DNA of 64,000 nt from Takifugu bimaculatus (taxonomy: Eukaryota; Chordata; Actinopteri; Tetraodontiformes; Tetraodontidae), in NCBI GenBank assembly GCA_004026145.2, contig CP034994.1, positions 11,229,509 to 11,293,508 on the forward strand. The letters run 5' to 3'. Position 1 is the first letter of the stretch; each line of letters opens with the position of its first letter. Under the pieces are notes generated by a model. The model had not been told where the DNA came from and ran no database searches. It saw only the letters and a list, made by a program, of their open reading frames with translations. The position numbers were made by a program, and so were the translations under genes. Positions 39,401 to 51,400 of the stretch are shown here, piece after piece.

Positions 39401-42400
39401 CAGGTTTCGGGGCTGTTACCTCCTTAAATTACCGCCAGCTACTCCGAAGCACAGCAGAAACTCCGAAGACGCTTCCAGAATCGATACTCACAGACCGCCT
39501 GTGCAGTTGATATCAATAAAGTTTGAAAGACGACAAAGCTATTGCGTCTTATTTTGACTGGGTTCCTGCTACCCGAACCGGCCCGTCAGGCGTTCGATAC
39601 GGCACCTGAGGTGGTGCAGCCTTCAAGAACAGACAGCACAGTTAAAGAGGGGAGTGAAATCGCAGGGATCCAGTTACAGCCTGGAGTCCTGGAAGCAGAA
39701 ATACGGCAAAAATATAGAATTCCAGTATCGCCGTGGCGAAACAGACTGCTGTTGTTTGTACAGAAATGCGTAACTCCCTCCTGGCTTCCGTGCACGCGGT
39801 TTGTTGACAATAGTGACACTTTTGGTCTATAAATTATGGACAGTTTAAACAAACAAACAGAGACTTGTGCACGTTCACCGAGCCCCGGTAAAATACACAG
39901 ACTGTGAACCCTCGGAGGCAAATAAACATGTTGAATTCATCTTCCCCTCCTGAAATATGAATCAATGTTTGTTTTTGCTCGCAGCCTGTTTTTCCATGTC
40001 GGTGAAACGGCAGATTACAGCCGCCGACTGTGGACGAGAGCGGGCAGGTTGCAAATGCTCACCTAGATCGGCCTCCAGCTCCTCCGTGGGCATCCCTTCT
40101 TCTACGAGTTGGAAGCAAGATGGAAAGTCAAAACACAGAAATGATATGAGGCAGAGAAACGGGCGGGCAGGGATAGAGGAGAAAGAAAGAAGGGAGAGAG
40201 AGAGAGGGAGAAGGGGAGAGGCAAAAAGGGAAACACCTTAGTTCCAAAACTGACATTTGACAGAAAAACAGCAAAAAAAGATGACCCCCAGTGCCACCTT
40301 ATGTTTCACCACTTGATGGTGCAATTTAACTGTCTAAGCAGCGTTTGTGAGGCATCGCGCATTAAAAGATTTAAATTATTCACACTCTCATCCACATTTG
40401 TGGCTTTTACACACAGTAACTAAACAAAACATGAAAAATTCTACATATATTCTCTTAGACTACATTCACCACTTGAACTACAGCACACAGGCCACTGCTA
40501 CGCCCAGAAAAACTGGTCTGCATTGTCAATTTGTGTGTAGCAGCCTACCATCATCCTCACACTCCTCGAGGGCCCTGGAAGCTTTGTCTCTTAACCGAGG
40601 GTCCAACCACGACGTGGTCTTTGTGTTGTGGCTGCCAGGAAACAAATAAGACAAGAGAACAGTTCAGCAGAGAGGCCGTAACAAAAAACCCCAAATAAAA
40701 GAGCAGCGGGGGTGAGCGCGCCAACACGGGTGCGAGAGTAAAGCGCCCTCAGAACGTTCACAGAGGATGGCGGACGCCACAATAACAAGTGACACAGGAG
40801 ACGCAACCGTGAAGAGCGCGGCCCTTCCCTCTATTGTTGGACGATGCTGTCGCTTGATGGCGGCAGAGACGAGCATACAGAGGTGGGGGGGGGGTCAGGT
40901 GGTCCGAGGCAGACCTGTTTCGGAGGTTGGGACGGACTCGCCGTGCTGTTAGCGGCAGCACGAGGCTCCTCATACGTACTCTATGAAGTAAAGCTCTCCG
41001 CTCTCCGTGTAGGCCATCTCCCAGTTCTCAGGCAGAGGTCCCAGTGGGTCTTCCGGGGAGACCTGCGGTTCTGCGAAGGTCTGCTGTCCGCTATCTGAGG
41101 TGGAGATGGCCGCATTGTTCAGACCACAGGATGGAGCATTTTCACGAGCGGGGTACGGCCGGAGGATGCCGCCGCGGCTCTCGTCCTGGTCATTGGGGTT
41201 ACCTGTACACAGCAAAGGTGAGGGGAAGAGGCTACGCACTAAGGTTCCTGGGTAACACGACGAGCACAATGGGGACACGGAGACACCAACAAAAAACAGA
41301 AACACAGTTTATGATGAATGCATGCGGGCTAAACAGAGAATAGCAAACACACACAAACCTGGCTAGTCCAGAACACAAGTGACTCAAATTCAGCTGCACA
41401 CCAGTCCCACTTCTTTCCCTTCCCCCATGTGAACTTTAGTTCCCGCCCATTTGTAGTGTACTCAAAGAGCCCCAGGAATATGCTAATCTTTTTAAACTCT
41501 TTGTTAAACCCCCCTCACCCACTTTTACCTCTCAACCCTTTTTCCCTCAAAGCTGGCCATCCTCCCCCCGCCCCCACTCGCTCCCCAGTCCAGGTCCAAA
41601 ATGCACTACTTCCGTGGGGCTTTGTGGGCCTGATCAAATGTTAATTCAGTGCTCTGGCAGCTTGGCAGCCACACAGAGAGAGCATAGATCCACAGCAGCA
41701 AGTGAATTTCAGGAGAAACCGGCTACAAAAAAAGGTTTGATCTCGAAAAGAGCGCCGGATAAAGGTGGAGCATTCAAAATCTGGGATGTTGGCTCAGGTG
41801 TCATAGCTTCAACTCAGAGTTGCTAACACACGACAGTTAAAACAAACCATACAAAGAGATGGGGTTTCCCCCTCCTGACAGGCAGGGGGCAGCATTGGAG
41901 GATAAGAACTCATCATCACAAAAGCATGATGTAACTGGCAGAAACCCAGCATCGGAGCAAAGAGCAGAAGGCTGGAAAACACACACACACGGACAGGGAA
42001 AACAGTGCACGCTGCAAAAGCGACCGCACAAACCTGTGAAAGTGTTGTTCATTTCCGTGGCCTGGTCGTCATCGTCGTCGTCAGCAGGCACTACTCGAAC
42101 GCTTTGCATGTCATTGTAGGACTTGGTGCGCTTCGGCGTGGACTGCTGGGAATTAGCATCGTTGAGGATTACTGTTCCAATGACGGGCTGCTTCGGCGGC
42201 TTGGGGGTCCCATAATAGTTGCCTAGGCAACAAGGACGACATTAGCATGCTTGAGAAGGGGACATGACTGAGCAGGGAGATGGAGGGAAACGAGACCCAG
42301 TGGAAAAGTGGGATAAAAAAACAGGCGGTAGATCTATCAAATTTAATCTGATGTTGAGTGGAGACGTGGATAATGATGTTAGCACAGGTGTTTTTGGGGC

Positions 42401-45400
42401 AGTGGTAAAAAAAGAGTGTTTTTATTGTAAAGAAAAAGACAAAGCAACTGGTTTGTATCTTAGGACGGTTGTATTCATATATCAGTTAGCATATGCTAGC
42501 ATGTAGCTTTGAAATATCTCACCGTGGAGGCACCCTTCACACAATGATTCATAGTTCAGAAGGGGAAGATGAATTTAACACAGGCATTCTTTTACACACC
42601 TAACTGTAATTATGCTCAGCTGCTGTATGTGATTATTTATTGTTCACATTTTTTACCAAAATCCAAACCTGGAAAAAAAAATACAGATATTCTAAGCTTT
42701 ACTAAAGGCAACGATTTAAAATTTGGAAATAAGAAAAAGCCTTTAACTCTGCCAAGTGCTCAAAACGATGTTCTAGGATGCAATGTGACCCAATGTGACT
42801 TCTAAAATAAACCTAACTAAAAAGATTAAAATGTCAGATTTGCTATTCAAGGTTCCTCCAGTTCTTGAACGCAGCACAAAAAATTCAAACCATTAAATCT
42901 AATAGGGACAAAAGGCAGTTAAAACAGCATGTCTGTAACTATGATGACCTCCTATTCAACAAAACTCATTCATAAATCAAAACAGACTTAACAGGAGAAC
43001 CCATTAATTCCATCTCCAGGCAGTAAGATCAACCCTGCTCCTACATATTCAAAACTGCTACATCCAAAGGGGTTTTTATGGATAAATAATCAATAATCTC
43101 GCCGCTCATGCGGACAGGTAGTTGACGTTGCCTGCATGCGGGGGGAATGTGCCAAAAGAGCGGATCCGGTGCCAAGCAGCTTAATTCTGTAACCTTCTCT
43201 CACTCAGGGCCAACGCACGCAAACACACAACGGACAAAAAGCACATCCGCACACATCTACACACAGGTTTGTGTCGGGATGGCACTTGCACAACACCGTC
43301 CTAATCAGAGTAAGAGGGGCAGATGTGGACTGACCTGACGTCGCTCAATCTAATCGCCCTCGGGATAAATGTCAGCGGCTAAACGGGCCGGCGGAGGAGG
43401 ACCACACCTGTTCCAGCATCCTCACCTTCATATGTTCCTATTTCCAGCAGCGTGCCGCTCTCCTCCAGGCGCAGGAAGTCTTCTACGGACAGGAAGTTGT
43501 AGTCCACGCCCGGGATCTCTCCGTCTCGAGGGGGGCGGGTAGTACCTGGACGCAGAGGAGGCAACGTTCAGTTGGGTGGTGTGTTCTGGTGAGGGTGCAG
43601 GAGAGAGCCCGAGCCCAGCCGGGAGTTAATGATGAGTTAATGGTTTGTGTTTTCACTTTAGAGGAGGGGGGGACACAGACAATAGGGAGCGCTGCCATTG
43701 TTCCTTTGTTTTTTAGCTCCGTAACAGGAGGGAACAGATGGGCCACAGAAGACGTCTGTGGTCGGAGGTCAGCACGGATCTTCTAAACACTGCAGGAGAA
43801 AATTACTAAAGCTAAAACCTGATAAACATGTGGACCCGTCTCACCGAGAACGGTAGGACAGGGTTGTTAAACAGACCTGCAATTTCCGTTTTTAAAGCCC
43901 GACGTTGTTAAAATGAGCGCCGGCGTGCAGCAGCTCAGATGGAAGCGAGGTAGTTTGGGTTTGAGGGGGTTCTGCTGGAGCGGAGGGGGGGGGTTGAACC
44001 GTTGTTCTGATTCATTCCCAACAGCAGAGGCCTCAGATGCCGTGAATAATTGTGTTTCCCACCGTTAGAGCCGTCATCGTCACGTCTTACGTCAGCCGAT
44101 ATCGGTCGTTATTTTATTAAACGCCTGAGTTTCTGGGTTACGTAACTCCATCTTTGTTTGTTCCCTGTAACTTCTTACATAATTTAAACGCAACATTTTT
44201 GGAACAGTAGGCCACGGCGTGACGTGGTTGATGACGCCGCCGCCACAGATTTCCTCAGATCTAATTCAGCACCGAGATGAGTGGGCCTCGCCCCCCCCAG
44301 CTCACAGAACCTAAACTCTCACCGAGGAACAAGATCGTCAGCAGCACTTCTTTAAACAACTGTCACATTAGTTGGGATGTTCCTGCACTTACGTTTAAAA
44401 TTATTGGCTCTAGTCAATAATAAGTTTGAGCAGCATCGTTGCCATGGTGATTTCAATCTACAGTGTGAATAATACGTATATAGAATTGACATGTTAGCAA
44501 CTGTATTCATTTTATATTGGAATGTGTTTTTTTTTCTTTATTTCCAAATGAAATTTTCCTCCACTGTATCCACAAAATCTGGATATGGAATTATGTCGTA
44601 TATTTGTGTGAAAACTGTGACGTTCTCCTCACAAGGTTTAAACCATCTTCACTGTAACGGGGACAGGCAGCAACACCAGCTGGACCAGACGAAAAGAACG
44701 CCGAACTTTCAAATTTTACTTGTGCTGCCGCTAAAAAGACGGCATATTTCCGAACTCTTGCACCAGATTGCATTTGTTTACACTCTCCTGACTCTTTCCA
44801 TCCCTCACTTCACGCAGTAGCATCAGACCTTCTTACCTCAGGCTAAGAAAAAACATAAAAACTTTATAATGTCAACATTTTGAATTCCACCATCAGAATA
44901 AATTACTCCTTATTTAAAGCACCGCAGGGAGAAGATCTGTCAATAATCTACACATAAACCCACTAAAACTTACAGTATAAGCAACTATGTTATATAATAA
45001 CACCTATTACCCTTCAAATCTAAATTAAATTAGATCATTAGGTTTTTTTGTCTACTGACAGAATAAATAAATGAGTATCTACAATCAACCATAGCATTTA
45101 GCTTAAAATGCTATTGCACTGTTAGCACACTGACTGTAAATCAGAAATGAAGATGTTCTATGTTGATTAGTAAACACCTGCAATGTTGCAGCAAATAAAG
45201 AAAAACAAGCCCTGAAGCTTGTACAGACATTTCACTTCATAAGACCGCTCAAGACCTTTTCTCCACCATGTTCTCAACCATCTTCACACTATAATCATCA
45301 CTATTTATAACTACAGACCTGCAACACCAAAATTACACTGAATCCAAAAGGATTTATTAGCTAAAACACCGAGCAAACCATCGTCTTCAAAAAGATTGGC

Positions 45401-48400
45401 CTGTTTGTAGCATTTTGTAGTTGAAAACCTTGTGCTAAATCTAGGATTAGCATGATTGTGCTAACTCGTCTAAGGTCAGAACCACACTAGAAAAACATGT
45501 GAAATACTGTTTTGATTCATTTCTTTCATGCTAGCATGCTAACATTTCATAACAGGCATGAAACACATTTCTTTACTGTAATATATATTTAAAAAAAACC
45601 CCAAGATAACCAAAATAAACCACCGCTTGCCTTTAAGCGCACAACACTGTAGTGTATGCTGACATACAGTGGGATGAAAATGTTATTGTACGTAATCATT
45701 TCACTGTTTATACAGTCGTTTAATCTCCGGCTGTTGTAAGCTGTTGCAGGCAATGATGGAAGCCTGTCAGCTGGACCGGCGCCACGTTCAGGCTCTGGCA
45801 GGGAACATAAAAAAAATCTGTAGCATTATTCTTGCAGCTCCTGTTTTCACTTTTATGTAATAAAGGGAATCTGGACTAATTCCCAGCCAGGCGCAATCTT
45901 AATTTCCTCTTTTTCTAAATTCTCTGTCCGATCTCTCCTTGTATCACTGGATGGATGTTTTCAGGTAAAAACACACAATAATCTATCACCAGAGGTGGTT
46001 GTGCTAGCTTGTTAGCGGATCTAAACTTCCACACTACGAATAGAGGAGAGCAACCTCCCTAAACACATACTCAGAGTTTTCGAAACTGGAAACTATAAAT
46101 AGCAGGTTGTGGAAGCTCACTTCTGTCCTCACTGGCAGTTCCTGAAAGGCCACAGTGCCGCGACACAGCGTCCCTGAAGCTGCTCGTCTGCAGCAACCCA
46201 CATACGAACCGATCCATTTCCTCCTGACATCAAACGACACTTTTGCCATCAGATAGCAACAACATCAGCCTGAAACTGCATGCGTCTAATACATTTTATC
46301 AAATAACATTCATGAGCGGGTGCACCAGGGTCTGGGACAGGCAACAGTTGGCCAGAGCCCCGGCCCAGTTGTTGAGATGGGCTCGACAACGTGGATTCAT
46401 GTGAGTGCCTGTGGCAGGTGTGAGAACACAGAGGTCAGTCAGTCGATCCAGATGCTCAAGGAACTACAAAATCCTCAAGATGGGGAGAAAGGGAATTATG
46501 AGACTCAGTGAAGACCCAGATACTGTCTACCAACAGACATGATGCTAATTTTGGAGGAATTATACTTCATTTTTCCTGTGGTTTAAAATATGGTAACAGT
46601 CATTGCCCCGACATTAGCCGATGAGAGAAGCTACGCTAGGCACTTGATTACTTGAATCAGTCATCAGAACAGGCGGGAAGCACCCTTCGAGTCCCCTAAT
46701 CGCTTCAAACTTGCACAGAATCGACTGAAAAAAACATTTACAGGCCATTTTTTAGCTTCAGAGAAAAGCAGATTCTTCGGCCATCTGGCTTCTGAATCTT
46801 TTACAAAGCACAGGGCTCCACTATCACACCCTCTCGGGCCCACAATAATCATTAGCAACAGCGCGTTAGCACGGCCTTGTTAGCAATGAGATGTGTAGGT
46901 GACGGTTTTAAACTACAGTCCGAAAATTTGGCCCATTGTTCAGCGACCACCTTATTTCTGAGGGGAACAGACGAACATCCAGATTGCGAAATTTAAAAGA
47001 GAATCCCGATTTCCTTAAAGTCCGACTCTGCGCCTGGAGACTCACGCCGTCCCTCCCTGACCTCTCTGGTTCAGATCGGTTCGCCGTGACATCCTGTGAC
47101 CCCACCTGCTCAGATCATCATCCATTGTCACGACCTTCTGCTGCACGGGCGACAGAGACGGCGAAAAAGGACCCAACCCTCCGCACACACGGACACTGCT
47201 CCCTCACAGGTGGAGCAAACGTCCGGTAGCCCTGTCGCGTGTCAGCAGAGGGGGACTCCAGCGACATCCGATACCCTCCGTCGCCTTCCTGCTGTTGATG
47301 GTCTGAGGAGCTTCCCTTCATTGTCTGACACCCCCCCCACACACACCAACACACACACACACACACATGCACACAACATCTGCTGTTTTAACCCTTCCTG
47401 GGTGTTTGAGCACAGCAAGATGGTGGAACTGTGCCTGGAAGCAGCTGTTTGAATCCAGTTTTACTAAAGTAACATAGTACCCCCCCCTCCCTGGGTACTA
47501 TGTTACTTCAAACAAAAACACTCAACGCCATAGCAACAGCATAATTTGTGTTTCCAGGATAAACACGGCCTGATCTTGAGGGTGAAGTGTGTGTTATGAA
47601 AACAGTCTGGGAGGTGGTGTGAAGGGAAGCTGCGTGCAGACAGGGCAGGGCTGGGGGGTGGGGGGGTGGGGGGGGTGGGGGGGGCAACACCAACAGTCGC
47701 GCGGGGAGTTAGCGGCAAACTCTCCTGGGCCTCTAAGCCAATTACTAGAGCAGCATTGATTGAGGCGGCACTTTAAGGCCTCGTCCACACAAGTAGTCCC
47801 TTAATACACTGGTCAGAAGATCAGAACATCTCAACCGCAGAAAAGGCAGGGGGGGGGGCAAATCTCATTTGCGATGCTAATGGGAGGATAATATTATCAA
47901 CACCAGTTGAATTTATTTGGATTTCACAACGTCTGCCTCCATCTTACTTCCTGAATGCACCGTTGCTGAGATGGAGGACGACCGGAGCCGTGTCCTCGGT
48001 CCCGGTTGGCCGGTGGACAAGGTGAGCGCCGCGCGCTGAGCACTGTGGCTGCGTTCAGTCAGCACTTCCAAGCCCCCCATTAAAGGGACTGTCGGTCCGT
48101 AATGATTTATGAAGGGGAGCGGAGAGAGCAAATCGATGTAGCGACGGCCCTCAGATTAATGATTAAGCAAATAGCAGGCCTGATCCAGATCCTCCCGGGG
48201 TCTGTCGAGGTGGTGCTAAGAGCACGACTCACTGTCGTAAGTTCAATTACCCGGGGCGGAGAATTCTGCACCGAGCCGCGGCGTCCACTCCCGTTTGACT
48301 AAAGCTGGGGCCTTGCGGTTTCACGGCACCAGAGTGTTAATTTCGTCCTGTTTTTCCTAATGTCAGATTAAACCCTCAAATGCTATTTTCGCTTCCTATC

Positions 48401-51400
48401 ATTCGAGTTTTCGCCATTGAAATCCCTAAAATGCCCTTGAACGCAACAAAAACCCAAGGCCAACCATCCGTCATGTCCACAACGAATGTTCACAACCTAT
48501 CGACGCCAGCAGAGCCAAGGCGCCATGACGACAGGAATCCCAGAACTGAAGTCCCCCAAGTGACGACCGAGTGAGGCGGAACGGTTTGCTGATAACAGCA
48601 GACAGTCATCGACAAACAGGAGGCTGACTCGGCTAAATGCCCCTCGACCAGATCAGGCGGTTCGGTTCCCGCTCTGCCCCTCACCCGCAGGATGAGCTTT
48701 GCCTCCCCTCTCAAGGGCTGACTTCTGTTTTCAACTTTTCTGTCAGTCATCGTCACTTCCATCGCTACCCCAAAATCACGTCTCGCCGCTGGCGAACACG
48801 CTAATGAGGCACCAACATTGCAAAGGGGTCAAACTTGGGTTCGCCTCAAATCAGTGCTAACCGTTGGCTCCTCGATGGAGAGCAGAGTCAACGCTCTGTC
48901 TTCCGAAAGGGTCCGGAAAACACAACAGTAGAAACTTTCTAGTGCTTCCTCAGCTTGAATGGAGGGATGATACTCGTAAAAGGAAGGACTGAAGAGACGG
49001 AGAGACGGGCTCTGACACACAATACCGCCGCTGCCCAATACAACAGGCCATTCTTTCAGCTCGCGCCACAACACTCCTCGCAGCTGAGTCCCAGCCGCTA
49101 TTCTCCTGCTGTTCACCCCGCTCCCTCCCCGTCTCTCCCCTTTTTAACATGGGGGGGGGTTTGAAAATGAATAGTGGGCAGGCACGCGGGATCCCAGGCG
49201 TCATTAGCTGGAAGCCTGGAAAAATTGCACAAAAGATGGAAGAGTGGTCTCCTGGCAGAGAAGCAGAGGGTGGTGGTGAGAAGGAGGTGAGAAAATAAAG
49301 AGAAGGTAGTGATGGTGGTGGTGGGGGGGGGGGGGCAAACGTGCACACACGCGCATCCACCATGATCACAGACACACAACACATCGCAGCCAATCCGTGC
49401 TACACACAAATCTGCGAGAGCACAGTCTGAAATATGCACCTGCCTCCGTATCTTGTGCCTCTGCGTGTTTCTGTTTATTCCCCCACCCACGCCTCTTCCA
49501 ATCTGATCCCGGAAGCCGCAGCGTTGTTCCCCGGGAGGAGCTGGATGTAACAGAATTACCTCCCCGTCGCCACGGCGCTCCTACCGCGGATCCCCCCACG
49601 TTATTCCACGGGAATATTCAAGCGGATAGATCCGAGCGGGCTGAATTCTGCTCTCCCTCCTCCTGATGGAACCGTCCATGGATCATCCAGTTGTCTGGCG
49701 GCGAGTGCTAGCTTCCAGCTTGTGAGCTCATTCAGGCGGGCAGCTCGTGGGCAGCTGCCGTTTTTCTTCAAAGCTCCACGAGCAGAGCAAATTAGAGGTC
49801 CAGCCCAGCTTAGAGGCTAAGCCATTGTGAGCTATTCACACTCCAGTTCCTGTCTGAGACCAATGGCTGAAGCCCCCTGCATACTCCCACCCACTACCTC
49901 CCTCCCTCCCCTCTCGCTCTCGCCTCCTTCCCTCTTCTTCTCCTGATATCGTAGCCATAAATATAGACTCCTGACGTTACCTCACACATGCTACCTGCTG
50001 ATAAACAGTTTCAGGCGGGTGCCATGACAGAGAACATTTCGCCAGGGTTGAACGTTGGGTTAAGTGTACCTGATGTTGCTGCCTGCAAGACTCGACAAAT
50101 GGAGACCAAGGCTCACATTTGTTTACTACACCTGGACTGATTTGGTCGAAGGAGCCTGGACACAATTAGGACCAGTGGGGGATTAAGAGTCCATTGGTAG
50201 TCCAGGGATGAGCTTTACCTGACTGCACAGGTCTGTACCAGCATGGACATGGACCGATGCCCAGGCAAGCTGACTGTAAACCTGCAGGAGCTGCCCTGCG
50301 GGAAGAGCTGCGGCTCATTGTCCTGGGATCATTTAGATTCCTAATTGATCACTGAATGGACTGAGTCAGAATTTATCATAAGCCAATGTTGACTTTATAT
50401 TGTTACAATACAGACTTCAAAATAAGAGTCACATTTGCAATCAGAGAACAGCTGAGTTTGAATAACATGAAGCTAAATTTCAGATTTTATCATCACAAAC
50501 ATTATAATCTTTAGATCATCTTAATGCAGTTGGTTGTTCAGTCAACATGAAGTGTGTCTTCCTGCAACAGGCCCTCTCTGATCAATCTGACCACCGAGCA
50601 GTGTGTAAAACGCTCAGGGGAAACATTATGGGAGCTAGCTAGCCGCCGCGGCGCATCCACCACATGCAAAACATCACATGACACTCACACACAGAGGAGC
50701 CTGGTGAGATACACAACCATAACAACAAAACCTTTGTGCAACTTGAACAATTCATTTCAATGACCTAAAAAAATGACACAGGCGTCATCATGATGAAAAC
50801 TGACGGATAGACAGAGTATCTGTTGAGCTCCCAGCTATTTTAATCAACAAGTCGCGGTTCAGCGTAACGCCTCGCCGTTTAGCTTGAGAGATACGTGGAG
50901 AACGTCTGCACTCGTGGAACGTGATAGCTGGCTCCTCATTCGGGGGCTGATTGCGTCGAGCTGATCCCTTCGACAGGCTCGGCGCCTCCGGGAACAACTG
51001 TGATTGCTTGAGCCCCAACAGCAAAACTGCTGCGTCGAGAACCTGCCTTCTCATTACGGTAGTAACAGAATCGAGGTGCAGTTTGTTCTGCAGGGTGCAC
51101 GCAAGAGGTTGTGTCATTGAACCGATTTCTTTGGCCAAAATGTTCTGGGCACAGAGCCTGAATAACTGGAAACATCATCAGGAAACGTTCACAGTAATCA
51201 AGAGCTCCTCTATTATATATATTTTCTCTTTTAATAGTGACAAATTATGCATGTTTGCGCACGCTAAATATGGCAACGAGTACCCTACAACACCAAAGCA
51301 TGAATTAAACATCAAGCCATCTCTCTCCCAACACATATTCCATGTAAACACACATGCGCCCGCACGCACGCACACACACACGAACGCACGTATGCAGAGC

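Noticed and set aside
45660..45720. CAGTGGGATGAAAATG resembling a Tc1/hAT terminal repeat
   Set aside because: Only one end is visible, with no matching inverted end or transposase nearby.
48190..48270. Possible tRNA-derived SINE (GTTCAATTA-like B box)
   Set aside because: Only one box-like motif is visible; no convincing A box, tail or flanking duplication.
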